NCBI GenBank assembly: GCA_910584365.1
Contig: CAJUAF010000004.1
Span: forward strand, 110,222 to 174,221
Direction: 5' to 3'
Length of the DNA stretch: 64,000 nt
DNA from: an uncultured Muribaculaceae bacterium
GTDB lineage: Bacteria; Bacteroidota; Bacteroidia; Bacteroidales; Muribaculaceae
Each line of letters begins with the position of its first letter. Within the stretch, counting starts at the first letter, position 1. This document shows, piece after piece, positions 41,989 through 52,330 of the stretch. Both the position numbers and the translations under genes were made by a program. Below the pieces are notes generated by a model that searched no databases, was not told the DNA's origin, and was given only the letters and a program-made list of their open reading frames with translations.

Positions 41989-44577
41989 TCAGTTGGTGAA
42001 GACAAGGTCGTCATCCTTAACGTCGATGATGATCGGACGTTCCTTGTCGACGGTCTGTCCGAGGATATCCTTCGACAGGCGGTTAAGCACCAGCCTGTGG
42101 ATAACCCTCTTGACGGGACGGGCGCCGAATTCGGGATCATACCCCTCCTCGGCCAGGAAATGAAGCGCTGCGGGGGTGACCTCAAGGGTGATACCGTTGA
42201 CGGCCAGCATCTTCTGCACGCTCTTAACCTGGAGCCCTACGATTTCCTCGATTTCCTTTTCGTTCAGCGGAGTGAACATTATGGTCTCGTCGATACGGTT
42301 GAGGAATTCGGGCCGGATAGTCTGCTTGAGCATATCGAGAACCTCCTGCTTGGTCTTCTCAACGGTCTCCTCCTTGTTTTCGGGAGTCATCTTCGAGAAA
42401 TTCTCGCGGATGACGGAGGAACCCATGTTGGAGGTCATGATGATGATGGTGTTCTTGAAGTTCACCATACGACCCTTGTTGTCGGTCAGACGTCCGTCAT
42501 CAAGAACCTGCAGAAGGATATTGAAGACATCGGGATGGGCTTTCTCGATTTCATCGAACAGCACCACGGAGTAAGGTTTGCGGCGCACGGCCTCGGTAAG
42601 CTGGCCCCCCTCGTCGTAACCGACATATCCCGGAGGCGCTCCGACAAGACGGCTGACGGCGTGCTTCTCCTGATACTCGCTCATGTCGATACGGGTCATC
42701 ATGTTCTCATCGTCGAAGAGGTATTCGGCAAGGGCTTTCGCAAGCTCGGTCTTGCCGACGCCGGTTGTACCCAGGAAGATGAACGAACCGATCGGGCGCC
42801 GCGGATCGTTGAGGCCGGCGCGGGAACGGCGCACGGCGTCGGCGATGGCGCGGATAGCCTCCTCCTGTCCCACGACGCGGTGGTGCAGTTCCTCCTCAAG
42901 ATGCAGCAGCTTGTCTTTCTCGCTCTGGACCATCTTGTTGACGGGAATACCGGTCCAGCGGGAAACTACGTCGGCGATATCCTCCGAATCGACCTCCTCC
43001 TTGATGAGGGCTTTCTCTCCCTGCATCATCTTGAGCTGTTCCTGGATTGTCTTGTTCTCCTGCTCTTTCTGCTGGATGCGGGAATAGCGGATTTCGGCGA
43101 CTTTCGCATAGTCCCCCTCGCGCTCGGCCTTGTCGGCATCGAAGTTGAGTTGCTCGATGTCGATTTTATTCTGCTGAATCTTGTTGATAAGCTCTTTCTC
43201 GGCCTTCCATTTGGCGGTGAATTCCTTCTCTTCCTCACGCATCTGGGCCAGGTCCTTTTCGATTTCGCGAACCTTTTCCTTATCCCCTTCGCGTTTGATG
43301 GCCTCGCGCTCGATTTCCTTCTGGGCGATCATGCGGGAAATCTCGTCGAGAGCCTGAGGCACGGAGTCTATCTCCAGGCGCAGCTTGGAAGCAGCCTCGT
43401 CGACCAGGTCGATTGCCTTGTCCGGAAGGAAACGGTCGGTGATATAGCGTTCCGACAGAGTGACGGCGGCGATAATCGCCTCGTCGCGGATTCTGACCTT
43501 ATGGTGATTCTCGTAGCGCTCTTTCAGACCGCGAAGAATTGCGATGGCAGATGCCTCGTCCGGCTCGTTGACCATCACCTTCTGGAAACGGCGTTCGAGC
43601 GCCTTGTCCTTCTCAAAATATTTCTGATACTCGTCGAGGGTGGTAGCTCCGATGGAGCGGAGTTCGCCGCGGGCCAGCGCCGGTTTGAGGATATTGGCGG
43701 CGTCCATCGCCCCCTCCCCTTTTCCGGCGCCCACCAGAGTGTGGATCTCGTCGATGAAGAGGATGATTTCGCCGTCGCTCTGGGTCACCTCGTTGACGAT
43801 GGCTTTCAGACGCTCCTCGAATTCACCCTTATACTTGGCACCGGCCACAAGCGCACCCATGTCAAGAGAGAAAATCTGCTTGCTGCGCAGATTCTCGGGA
43901 ACATCGCCCCGGACGATACGCTGGGCCAGACCCTCGGCGATAGCTGTCTTTCCGGTACCCGGTTCGCCGATAAGCATAGGGTTGTTCTTGGTACGGCGGC
44001 TCAGAATCTGGAGTACGCGGCGGATTTCGTCGTCGCGGCCGATGACCGGGTCGAGTTTTCCGGCGCGGGCACGTTCGTTGAGGTTGATGGCATATTTGTT
44101 CAGGGAGTTGTAGGTGTCCTCGGCACTCTGGTCGGTGGCTTTTTTCCCCTTGCGCAACTCGTCGATGGCAGCCTCAAGTTCCTTTTCACTGAGCCCGGCA
44201 TCCTTAAGGATAGTAGACGCGGGGGAATTTATCTGGAAAAGAGCCAGAAGCATCGCCTCCAGGGTGACATATTCGTCGCCCCGTTTCTTTGCGATATCGA
44301 GTGATTTCTGGAGGACATCGTTGGAAGTGCGGCTCAGATAAGGCTCGCCTCCAGAAACTTTGGGCAGCACGGCAATCTCGTTTTCAAGCTGCTGGCTGAC
44401 AAGCCCCATGTTGGCTCCGACTTTCTGGAAGATAAACTTCACAAGAGCCTCTCCCTCAAGCATTATGGCCTTCAGAAGATGCACCGGCTCGATCTGCTGC
44501 TGCCCGGCGGACCGCGTCAGTTCAAGCGCTTTCTGGATAGCCTCCTGCGACTTAATAGTGAAACTGTTGAAATTCAT
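41989..44577 (-). CDS. clpB: ATP-dependent disaggregase ClpB
   Basis: This 862-aa Hsp100 chaperone pulls proteins out of aggregates with DnaK. Two AAA+ modules are seen, with Walker A motifs GEPGTGKT and GTTGVGKTE, Walker B in [12 protein letters not shown] and [14 protein letters not shown], and a long coiled-coil M domain between them ([20 protein letters not shown]). The N-domain repeats are intact. I use ATG 44575-44577 ([15 protein letters not shown]); a 13-codon upstream extension is unlikely. No HrcA/CIRCE or sigma-32-like signal was seen. Confidence 0.97.
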   Translation of the reverse strand: MNFNSFTIKSQEAIQKALELTRSAGQQQIEPVHLLKAIMLEGEALVKFIFQKVGANMGLVSQQLENEIAVLPKVSGGEPYLSRTSNDVLQKSLDIAKKRGDEYVTLEAMLLALFQINSPASTILKDAGLSEKELEAAIDELRKGKKATDQSAEDTYNSLNKYAINLNERARAGKLDPVIGRDDEIRRVLQILSRRTKNNPMLIGEPGTGKTAIAEGLAQRIVRGDVPENLRSKQIFSLDMGALVAGAKYKGEFEERLKAIVNEVTQSDGEIILFIDEIHTLVGAGKGEGAMDAANILKPALARGELRSIGATTLDEYQKYFEKDKALERRFQKVMVNEPDEASAIAILRGLKERYENHHKVRIRDEAIIAAVTLSERYITDRFLPDKAIDLVDEAASKLRLEIDSVPQALDEISRMIAQKEIEREAIKREGDKEKVREIEKDLAQMREEEKEFTAKWKAEKELINKIQQNKIDIEQLNFDADKAEREGDYAKVAEIRYSRIQQKEQENKTIQEQLKMMQGEKALIKEEVDSEDIADVVSRWTGIPVNKMVQSEKDKLLHLEEELHHRVVGQEEAIRAIADAVRRSRAGLNDPRRPIGSFIFLGTTGVGKTELAKALAEYLFDDENMMTRIDMSEYQEKHAVSRLVGAPPGYVGYDEGGQLTEAVRRKPYSVVLFDEIEKAHPDVFNILLQVLDDGRLTDNKGRMVNFKNTIIIMTSNMGSSVIRENFSKMTPENKEETVEKTKQEVLDMLKQTIRPEFLNRIDETIMFTPLNEKEIEEIVGLQVKSVQKMLAVNGITLEVTPAALHFLAEEGYDPEFGARPVKRVIHRLVLNRLSKDILGQTVDKERPIIIDVKDDDLVFTN

Positions 44578-44725
44578 ATCTTTGACTGAATTTTGATTTT
44601 TCTTGCTTTTTACCATAAAACAAACTCCGTGCCAGTTTAGTTGATTTCCGTAAAATTTATGTCAAAAATTATTATCCGGCCGAAAATCAGTTTGCCACCC
44701 TGATGGTTATGTCGAAAAAAAACGT

Positions 44726-44734
44726 TAACTTTGC
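44726..44734 (+). promoter_or_regulatory. Promoter -7 box of purH (TAACTTTGC)
   Basis: TAACTTTGC with the preceding AAAAAACGT lies 91 nt before the purH ATG. A well-spaced -33 box was not evident. It may drive the whole purH-mre-rod run. Confidence 0.55.
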
Positions 44735-44824
44735 ACCAAATTTTTCCAGCGGGACTGTCAGTGACAGCCGCCCCGGGCGCCCCTCGGCCGGAGCATCCCG
44801 CCCAATAGCTTAACAGTTAACGCA

Positions 44825-46357
44825 ATGTCCGATATAAAGGAAATCAAAACTGCTCTTATCTCGGTCTTCCACAAGGACGGACTCGATGAAATTCTGCGCC
44901 TGCTCGACAAAAGCGGCGTGAAGTTCCTCTCCACTGGCGGCACCCGCGACTTCATAACCGGTCTTGGCTATGAGTGTCAGGCTGTCGAAGACCTCACCGG
45001 CTACCCCTCGATTCTCGGCGGCCGCGTGAAGACCCTCCATCCGAAAGTGTTCGGCGGTATTCTCAACCGCCGCGACAACGCCACCGACCAGGAGCAGACC
45101 CGACAATATGAAATACCCTCGATCGACCTGGTGATCGTCGACCTCTACCCGTTCAGCCAGACCGTGGCTTCCGGCGCATCCCAGGCCGACATCATCGAGA
45201 AAATCGACATAGGCGGCATCTCCCTTATCCGCGGCGCCGCCAAGAACTTCAACGACGTGGTAATCGTTGCTTCCAAAGGACAGTATGAACCTCTGCGCAA
45301 AATGCTGGAGCGCGAGGGTAAAGCCCAGTCCACGCTGGCCGACCGCCTGTTTTTCGCAAAAGAGGCGTTCGCAGTTTCCTCGGAATACGACTCGGCTATT
45401 TTCAACTACTTTGATTCCCTGGCCGAACATCCCACAGCTCTGCGTGTGGCCATCGACGGAGAAAAGACGATGCGCTACGGCGAGAATCCCCACCAGAAAG
45501 GCTTCTTCTTCGGCGACTTCAACGAACTGTTCGAACAGCTCCACGGAAAAGAAATCTCCTACAACAACCTGCTCGACATCGACGCCGCCGTCAGCCTTAT
45601 CGCCGAGTTCTCCGACCCGACTTTCGCAATCCTCAAGCATAACAACGCCTGCGGCGTAGCCACCCGCGACAACATCCTCCAGGCCTGGAAGGACGCCCTG
45701 GCCGGCGATCCCGTATCGGCTTTCGGAGGCGTACTGGTAGCCAACCGCGAAATCGACGGTGCCGCAGCCGAGGAAATCAACAAGATTTTCTTCGAGGTGG
45801 TCATCGCTCCCTCCTTCACTCCCGACGCCCTGGGCATCCTGGAGCAGAAGAAGAACCGCATCATCCTGCGTCAGAACAAGCAGCTGACCACTACCCGCCA
45901 GTTCCGCTCGATTCTCAACGGAGCCTTGGTTCAGGAACGCGACCTCAAGGTCGAGACTCCCGACGATCTCCGTCAGGTGACAATCAAACCCGTCGACGCC
46001 GACCGCATCGAGGACCTGCTCTTCGCCAACAAACTTGTGAAACACTGCAAGAGCAACGCCATCGTCCTTGCCAAGAACCGTCAGCTTTGCGCCGCAGGCG
46101 TAGGCCAGACCTCCCGCGTCGACGCCCTGCGCCAGGCCATTGACAAAGCCCGTAACTTCGGCTTCGACCTTAACGGCGCAGTAATGGCCTCCGACGCGTT
46201 CTTCCCCTTCGCCGACTGCGTGGAAATCGCCCACAACGCCGGAATCGACGCTGTAATCCAGCCCGGCGGCTCAATCCGCGACAACGATTCCATCAAGTAT
46301 TGCGATGAAAACGGCGTTGCGATGGTAATGACCGGCTTCCGCCACTTCAAGCACTAA
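44825..46357 (+). CDS. purH: AICAR transformylase/IMP cyclohydrolase
   Basis: This 510-aa bifunctional enzyme performs the last two steps of de novo IMP synthesis. The N-terminal MGS-like cyclohydrolase domain shows KFLSTGGTRDFITGLG and GRVKTLHPKVFGGIL. The C-terminal transformylase has ILKHNNACGVA, DPVSAFGGVLVANREI and SDAFFPFADCVEIA. Coupling to mreB immediately downstream (29 nt) is the usual Bacteroidetes order, linking purine supply with the wall-growth genes on one transcript. Confidence 0.97.
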   Translation: MSDIKEIKTALISVFHKDGLDEILRLLDKSGVKFLSTGGTRDFITGLGYECQAVEDLTGYPSILGGRVKTLHPKVFGGILNRRDNATDQEQTRQYEIPSIDLVIVDLYPFSQTVASGASQADIIEKIDIGGISLIRGAAKNFNDVVIVASKGQYEPLRKMLEREGKAQSTLADRLFFAKEAFAVSSEYDSAIFNYFDSLAEHPTALRVAIDGEKTMRYGENPHQKGFFFGDFNELFEQLHGKEISYNNLLDIDAAVSLIAEFSDPTFAILKHNNACGVATRDNILQAWKDALAGDPVSAFGGVLVANREIDGAAAEEINKIFFEVVIAPSFTPDALGILEQKKNRIILRQNKQLTTTRQFRSILNGALVQERDLKVETPDDLRQVTIKPVDADRIEDLLFANKLVKHCKSNAIVLAKNRQLCAAGVGQTSRVDALRQAIDKARNFGFDLNGAVMASDAFFPFADCVEIAHNAGIDAVIQPGGSIRDNDSIKYCDENGVAMVMTGFRHFKH

Positions 46358-46386
46358 TCTCCAATTTTTATACATTATATTATATA

Positions 46387-47406
46387 ATGAGATTCTTTTC
46401 TCTCACAAAAGAAATCGCAATCGACCTGGGCACGGCTAACACCGTGATCATCCATAACGATAAAATCGTCATCGACGAGCCCTCCATCGTGGCTCTCGAC
46501 CGACGCACCGACAAGCTGATCGCCGTCGGGAAGGAAGCCCAGCTGATGCAGGGCAAGGAACCCGAGGGAATCCGCACGGTGCGCCCCCTGCGCAAGGGGG
46601 TCATCGCCGACTTCAACGCCGCCGAGCTTATGATCCGCGGACTGGTGAAGAAAGCATCCTCCAAGAGCAACTGGTTCTCACCATCGCTGCGTATGGTTGT
46701 CGGCATCCCCTCCGGCTCCACCGAAGTGGAAATCCGCGCCGTCCGCGACTCCTCGGAACACGCCAACGGCCGCGATGTCTACATGATTTACGAACCGATG
46801 GCCGCTGCCCTCGGTATAGGACTCGACGTAGAGGCTCCCGAAGGGAACATGATTGTCGACATAGGGGGCGGAACAACTGAAATCGCCGTCATCTCCCTGG
46901 GAGGTATCGTCTCCAACAAATCCATCCAGATTGCCGGCGATGACCTTACGGAAGACATCATGAACCATATGCGCCGGGCCCATAACGTAAAGGTGGGCGA
47001 GCGCACCGCCGAACTTATCAAGATGAACGTAGGCTCGGCCCTGACCGAACTCGACAATCCTCCCGAGGACTACGTGGTCCACGGCCCCAACCAGATGACG
47101 GCTCTTCCGATGGAAATCCCCGTCTCCTATCAGGAGATTTCCCACTGCATCGAGAAGTCCATCTCCAAAATCGAGACCGCCGTGCTGGGCGCCCTGGAGC
47201 AGACCCCTCCCGAACTTTACGCCGACATCGTGCGCAACGGTATATGGCTGGCCGGAGGAGGCGCCCTGCTGCGCGGACTTGACAAACGTCTGACCGACAA
47301 AATCGGAATCCAGTTCCATGTCGCCGAAGACCCCCTGCTGGCTGTCGCCAAAGGTACCGGAGTGGCTCTGAAGAATATCCAGAACTTCTCGTTCCTCATC
47401 AAGTAA
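46387..47406 (+). CDS. mreB: Rod shape-determining actin homologue MreB
   Basis: This 339-aa actin-like ATPase forms membrane-bound filaments that direct lateral wall synthesis. Phosphate loop 1 is EIAIDLGTANTVI, the second phosphate loop is IVDIGGGTTEIAVISLGG, and AGGGALLRGLDKRL matches the adenosine motif. The N-terminal MRFFSLTKE is the likely amphipathic membrane helix. It heads mreB-mreC-mreD-mrdA-rodA. Confidence 0.97.
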   Translation: MRFFSLTKEIAIDLGTANTVIIHNDKIVIDEPSIVALDRRTDKLIAVGKEAQLMQGKEPEGIRTVRPLRKGVIADFNAAELMIRGLVKKASSKSNWFSPSLRMVVGIPSGSTEVEIRAVRDSSEHANGRDVYMIYEPMAAALGIGLDVEAPEGNMIVDIGGGTTEIAVISLGGIVSNKSIQIAGDDLTEDIMNHMRRAHNVKVGERTAELIKMNVGSALTELDNPPEDYVVHGPNQMTALPMEIPVSYQEISHCIEKSISKIETAVLGALEQTPPELYADIVRNGIWLAGGGALLRGLDKRLTDKIGIQFHVAEDPLLAVAKGTGVALKNIQNFSFLIK

Positions 47407-47485
47407 AACCCGAAGATTCTTCCGCCGGTCCCGCCGGAGCTTCCTGCCGGAGGCTGCGACGGGACTGGCGACAATACGTTTCTGA

Positions 47486-48337
47486 TTGAGAAATCTGCTG
47501 AATTTCCTGATTAGATATAGTGCGTGGTTCGTGTTCGCGTTCTATGTCATCGTTTCGTGCGGACTGCTGTTCAACCGTAATCCGTACCAGCACCATGTGT
47601 TCCTGACTTCGGCCGGGGCCATGGCATCGGGGCTGCACGATGTCTCGAGCAACATCACCGGATATTTCAGCCTGCGCGACATCAACGACGACCTCCAGCG
47701 CCAGACCGCTACCCTCCAGGAGGAGGTACTGAATCTGCGCCAGCAGGTGCGCCGCTATAAGGAACTGACACTTCAGGATTCGGTGCGTGCCCAGGACTCC
47801 ATCGGAAAATTCAACTTCGTAATCGCCACGGTCATCAACAACTCGATTACCCGTCCATACAATTACGTCACCATCAACAAAGGCTCTGCCGACGGACTGA
47901 AATCCGAGATGGGTGTGATGGACCAGAACGGAGTCGTGGGAGTGGTGAACGTTGTCTCCCCCCACTACGCCCGCATCATCTCGCTGCTGAACCCCAACTT
48001 CCGCCTATCCTGCAAGCTGCGCGGCTCCGACACGTTCGGCTCCCTGGTATGGGACGGAAAGGACCCGCAGACGGCGATTCTCGAAGAGCTTCCCAAGCAT
48101 ACCCATTTCCGGAAAGGAGACACCATCGTCACCTCCGGGTATTCCGCCGTTTTCCCCGAGGGGATTCCCGTAGGAACCATCGTCGGGAAAGCCCGCGGAG
48201 CCGATGACAACTTCTTCACCCTCCGGATCAAACTGCTGACAGATTTCACCGCCCTCTCCACCGTAAAGGTCATCACCAACACCGACCTTACGGAAATCCG
48301 CTCGGTAGAGACCGACGCCGCATCCACCGGCGAATAA
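47486..48337 (+). CDS. mreC: Rod shape-determining protein MreC (TTG start)
   Basis: This 283-aa protein has one N-terminal membrane helix (YSAWFVFAFYVIVSCGLLF), a coiled coil (DDLQRQTATLQEEVLNLRQQ) and the beta-barrel domain with GSADGLKSEMGVMDQNGVVG. It links MreB filaments to PBP2. The start must be TTG at 47486: MRNLLNFLIRYSAWF is the conserved Bacteroidetes opening, and no ATG lies upstream in frame. Confidence 0.93.
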   Translation: MRNLLNFLIRYSAWFVFAFYVIVSCGLLFNRNPYQHHVFLTSAGAMASGLHDVSSNITGYFSLRDINDDLQRQTATLQEEVLNLRQQVRRYKELTLQDSVRAQDSIGKFNFVIATVINNSITRPYNYVTINKGSADGLKSEMGVMDQNGVVGVVNVVSPHYARIISLLNPNFRLSCKLRGSDTFGSLVWDGKDPQTAILEELPKHTHFRKGDTIVTSGYSAVFPEGIPVGTIVGKARGADDNFFTLRIKLLTDFTALSTVKVITNTDLTEIRSVETDAASTGE

Positions 48338-48403
48338 GAGCCTCCGGCATCTGACTGACTGACGCTGACACTTCCCGTAAACCCGGTTCCACCCCCCTGG
48401 AAT

Positions 48404-48913
48404 ATGACAAAAGAGATTCTAAAATATCTGCTTCTCTTCCTGATTCTGGTCGTAGCGCAGGTGATTGTCTTCAATCATCTGTGTCTGTTCAACGTGGCCG
48501 TGCCGCTGGTGTTCATCTACTTCATAATCAAGCTCCCGGTGAACCTGCCGGTCAACTGGGCCCTGACCTTCTCGTTCCTGATAGGACTGACCGTGGACAT
48601 CTTCTCCAATACCCAGGGGATGAACGCGCTGGCCTGCACGATTCTGGCCGCCGTCAGGATTCCGGTGCTGAGACTGTATTTCCCTCGCGAGGACGACATG
48701 ACCAATCCCGAACCGTCGCTCCGCACCCTCGGTCCCGGCGTCTACATGAAATACCTGATTTCGACGGTCGCCGTCTACTGCGCTCTCTTTTTCTTTATCG
48801 AGGCGTTCACTTTCTACAACTGGACCCTGATGCTGATGCGCATCCTGGCCTCCACTCTCCTCACTTTCATTATCCTCCTCGCTTTCGACTCCCTGACAGC
48901 CAAGTCGCGCTGA
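48404..48913 (+). CDS. mreD: Rod shape-determining protein MreD
   Basis: This 169-aa protein has five predicted membrane helices (LLLFLILVVAQVIVFNHLCL at the start, FSFLIGLTVDIFSNTQGMNA in the centre) and lies in its canonical place between mreC and mrdA. It scaffolds the elongasome. Sequence is weakly conserved across bacteria; location makes the call firm. Confidence 0.9.
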   Translation: MTKEILKYLLLFLILVVAQVIVFNHLCLFNVAVPLVFIYFIIKLPVNLPVNWALTFSFLIGLTVDIFSNTQGMNALACTILAAVRIPVLRLYFPREDDMTNPEPSLRTLGPGVYMKYLISTVAVYCALFFFIEAFTFYNWTLMLMRILASTLLTFIILLAFDSLTAKSR

Positions 48914-48936
48914 TACCGGGGGCGCAACCCTGAAAT

Positions 48937-50793
48937 ATGCGTAAAGACTATCGACTGGAAAAACGGAAATATGTTGTCGGCGGTTTTATCGTCGTCATAG
49001 CCCTTATCTACCTGTTCCGGCTCTACGGACTCCAGATTTCCGATTCCAAATACAAGGACTACGCCGACAACAACGCTTTCCTGAAAAAGACCGTCTACCC
49101 CTCGCGCGGACTTATCTACGACCGCAACGACTCGCTGGTTGTCTTCAACCAGCCTGCATATGACGTAATGATGATTCCGCGGGATGTGCATGACTTCGAC
49201 ACGCTCGATTTCTGCAACACCCTCCAGATTACTCCCGAGACTTTCCGCTCGCGTCTGGCAGCGATGAAGAATTCCCCCAACTATTCCTCCTATACTCCCC
49301 AGACTCTCATAACCCACCTCTCGGCCCAGGATTACGGACGCCTGCAGGAGAAACTCTACCGTTACCCGGGGTTCTTCATCCAGAAGCGTATCCTGCGCCA
49401 GTACAATTACCATACGGCCGGCAATATTCTGGGAAACATCCGCGAGGTATCGCAGACCGATATCGACCGCGATTCCTATTATGAACGGGGCGACTATTGC
49501 GGCGACCTCGGTATCGAGAAAAGCTATGACGCCTATCTGCGTGGCATAAAGGGGAAAGAAATCCTTATCCGCGACGCCCGAGGGCGAATCCGCGGACGCT
49601 ACGAGGAGGGAGCCCGCGATATCGCTCCCGTATCGGGCCGCAACCTGAAACTCAGTATCGACATCGGACTCCAGCAGTATGCCGAAAGTCTGATGGTCAA
49701 CAAAATCGGAGCCGTGGTGGCCATAGAGCCCTCCACCGGAGAAATCCTTGCGATGGTCTCCTCGCCCACCTACGACCCCACTCTGCTTATCGGCCGCGCC
49801 CGCGGAAAGAACTACAAGGCCCTGGTCGACGACCCGCAGAAACCTCTGTTCGACCGTGCCCTCCAGGGAGCCTATCCCCCCGGCTCGACCTTCAAGCCAT
49901 CTCAGGGCCTGATTTTCCTCCAGGAGGGAATCGTAACGCTCGGAACCCCCTACCCCTGTTACCGCGGTTTCATCAACGGCCGACTCCGCGTCGGATGTCA
50001 CGGCCATGCCTCCCCGATCACCCTCAAACCGGCTCTCCAAACCTCCTGTAACGCCTACTTCTGCTGGGGCTTCAAGGCGATGGTCGACAACAAGCGGTCG
50101 AAATACGGCTCCTCGGCCAACGCTTTCGAGGTATGGAAGAAGCATCTTGTCTCCCTGGGGTACGGTTATAAACTCGGCGTGGACCTTCCTCACGAGGGGC
50201 GCGGCTTCATTCCCAACGAGAAATTCTATAACAAGATTTACGGTGAAGGACACTGGAGCGCCAACACCATCATCTCGGTCTCCATCGGCCAGGGTGAGAT
50301 TCTGGCAACTCCGCTCCAGATTGCCAATCTCTGTGCCACGGTCGCCAACCGCGGGTGGTTCATCACCCCCCACGTGGTCAAGGAAATCCAGGACACAGTC
50401 ATCCCGAAAGAATACCGCGAGCGACGTATCCCGACGATAAAATCCGAATACTTCGAGGACGTGGCCGAAGGGATGCGCATGGCCGTCACCGGCGGCACCT
50501 GCCGCCTTGCCAACCTTCCCGACATAGAAGTGTGCGGCAAAACCGGCACCGCCCAGAACCCCCACGGACGCGACCACTCGGCGTTCATCGGTTTCGCGCC
50601 ATACCGGGATCCGAAAATCGCGGTGTGTGTCTACGTCGAAAACGCCGGTTTCGGAGCCACCTACGGCGTACCCATCGGCTCACTGGTGATGGAAAAATAT
50701 CTTACCGGCCAGATTTCTCCGGCCCGTAAGCATATCGAACAGCGTATGCTCGAATCAAACACAATCATTTACAGCGGTGTGAAAAAGCATTGA
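48937..50793 (+). CDS. mrdA: Penicillin-binding protein 2
   Basis: This 618-aa transpeptidase cross-links peptidoglycan in elongation. A signal anchor lies at about 13-32. The N-terminal pedestal has YPSRGLIYDRND. Catalytic motifs are STFK (Ser317-Lys320), SCN in TSCNAYF and KTG (535-537). GIEKSYDAYLRGIKGKE is typical. It ends 2 nt before rodA, and the two form a known glycosyltransferase-transpeptidase pair. Confidence 0.96.
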   Translation: MRKDYRLEKRKYVVGGFIVVIALIYLFRLYGLQISDSKYKDYADNNAFLKKTVYPSRGLIYDRNDSLVVFNQPAYDVMMIPRDVHDFDTLDFCNTLQITPETFRSRLAAMKNSPNYSSYTPQTLITHLSAQDYGRLQEKLYRYPGFFIQKRILRQYNYHTAGNILGNIREVSQTDIDRDSYYERGDYCGDLGIEKSYDAYLRGIKGKEILIRDARGRIRGRYEEGARDIAPVSGRNLKLSIDIGLQQYAESLMVNKIGAVVAIEPSTGEILAMVSSPTYDPTLLIGRARGKNYKALVDDPQKPLFDRALQGAYPPGSTFKPSQGLIFLQEGIVTLGTPYPCYRGFINGRLRVGCHGHASPITLKPALQTSCNAYFCWGFKAMVDNKRSKYGSSANAFEVWKKHLVSLGYGYKLGVDLPHEGRGFIPNEKFYNKIYGEGHWSANTIISVSIGQGEILATPLQIANLCATVANRGWFITPHVVKEIQDTVIPKEYRERRIPTIKSEYFEDVAEGMRMAVTGGTCRLANLPDIEVCGKTGTAQNPHGRDHSAFIGFAPYRDPKIAVCVYVENAGFGATYGVPIGSLVMEKYLTGQISPARKHIEQRMLESNTIIYSGVKKH

Positions 50794-50794
50794 T

Positions 50795-52261
50795 ATGGCA
50801 GATTACAGAAACAGCAATTCCGACACGCTGAAACATCTCGACTGGTTCACCATCATACTGTACCTTCTGCTGGTGACAGCCGGGGTAATAAGCATATATG
50901 CAGCCAGCTACGACTTCGACAACGCGTCGATTTTCTCTTTCGAGGAATTTTCCGGCAAGCAGATCCGCTGGATAGGGCTGTCCCTGATCTTAGGGACGGT
51001 GCTGCTGATTATCGACGCGCGGATGTACGAGACGTATGCCTATCCCATATACTTCGCGATGCTGATTCTGCTGCTGGTCACCATCTTTATAGCGCCCGAC
51101 ATAAAGGGGTCCCGGTCATGGCTGAAATTCGGCCCGGTGAGCCTCCAGCCGGCGGAGTTCGCCAAATTCGCGACAGCCCTGGCGATGGCCAAACTGTTTT
51201 CCTCCTATAATTTCAACCTCAACGCCAAGGGATCGAACTATCTGAAAGCGCTGGCGATTATCTTCGTGCCGATTCTGCTGATTCTTGCTCAGAAGGAGAC
51301 TGGCTCGGCGCTGGCGTATCTGGCTCTGTTCTTTGTCCTTTACCGTGAGGGGATGAGCTGGCTGGTGCTGTTCGCGGCGCTGGTTGCGGTCGTAATCTTC
51401 GTGGTGGCCATCAAATTCACCGAGACAGCAGTCATCGGGATGCCTACCGGAGAGTTCGCGGTGATGGTGATGGTGATGTGCCTGATGACGGGGATGCTTG
51501 TGCTTTACGTAAAGCGTTTCGAGATAGCGCGGAACGTCTTCCTCTGGTTCGCCGGCACGACCATCATCGAGGCAGTGCTGGCCCACTGGGACCTTCATGT
51601 TACCGGCTACGTCTATTTTCTTTCGGTTATCGGAGTGGCCGTAGGCTACTGCCTGTTCGAGATGCTCCGGGTCGAAGCAAAAAAACTCGGCATCACAGTA
51701 CTTACCGTAGTTCTGTCGATCGGCTTCATGCTTTCGGTCAACGTGGTTTTCTCCCACATGATGCCCCATCAGCAGAAACGCATCCAGGTGTCGCTCGGAA
51801 TCGTGGATGACCCGCGCGGCGACGGCTACAATGTCAACCAGGCTAAAATCGCCATAGGCTCGGGAGGCGCCACAGGAAAAGGGTTCCTAAAAGGCACACA
51901 GACCAAGCTGAAATATGTTCCCGAGCAGCACACCGACTTTATCTTCTGCACCATCGGGGAAGAGGAAGGCTTCCTGGGGACATCGCTGGTTATACTCCTG
52001 TTCCTGATGCTGATTCTGCGCGTAATCTCCCTGGCCGAGCGGCAGCCTACCACTTTCGGCCGCGTCTACGCCTACTGCGTGGCCTCCTATCTGATATTCC
52101 ATTTCTGCATCAATATCGGTATGGTCATCGGTGTATGCCCCGTGATCGGAATTCCCCTCCCCTTCTTCAGCTACGGAGGGTCCTCCCTGTGGGGCTTCAC
52201 GATCCTGCTGTTCATCCTCCTGCGCATCGACGCCTCACGCTCCTCGCGCCTGACCCAATAA
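50795..52261 (+). CDS. rodA: Peptidoglycan glycosyltransferase RodA
   Basis: This 488-aa SEDS protein polymerises lipid II. SWLKFGPVSLQPAEFAKFAT and YGGSSLWGF are family landmarks, and Asp in GDGYNVNQAKIAIGSGGATG marks the active loop. It is about 100 residues longer than E. coli RodA, with extra hydrophobic segments between residues 190 and 320, a feature of Bacteroidetes homologues. It overlaps no gene and ends the rod-shape run; the patatin gene has its own promoter. Confidence 0.96.
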   Translation: MADYRNSNSDTLKHLDWFTIILYLLLVTAGVISIYAASYDFDNASIFSFEEFSGKQIRWIGLSLILGTVLLIIDARMYETYAYPIYFAMLILLLVTIFIAPDIKGSRSWLKFGPVSLQPAEFAKFATALAMAKLFSSYNFNLNAKGSNYLKALAIIFVPILLILAQKETGSALAYLALFFVLYREGMSWLVLFAALVAVVIFVVAIKFTETAVIGMPTGEFAVMVMVMCLMTGMLVLYVKRFEIARNVFLWFAGTTIIEAVLAHWDLHVTGYVYFLSVIGVAVGYCLFEMLRVEAKKLGITVLTVVLSIGFMLSVNVVFSHMMPHQQKRIQVSLGIVDDPRGDGYNVNQAKIAIGSGGATGKGFLKGTQTKLKYVPEQHTDFIFCTIGEEEGFLGTSLVILLFLMLILRVISLAERQPTTFGRVYAYCVASYLIFHFCINIGMVIGVCPVIGIPLPFFSYGGSSLWGFTILLFILLRIDASRSSRLTQ

Positions 52262-52300
52262 AAATCCCGGGAGATTGCCCGTTATTTCCGCGAAAAATCG

Positions 52301-52309
52301 TAACTTTGC
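52301..52309 (+). promoter_or_regulatory. Promoter -7 box of the patatin gene (TAACTTTGC)
   Basis: TAACTTTGC lies 21 nt before the patatin ATG, with TTGCC 23 nt upstream as a weak -33 box. It separates this gene from the rod-shape operon. Confidence 0.6.
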
Positions 52310-52330
52310 ACAAACAAGCAGAGAACGTGC

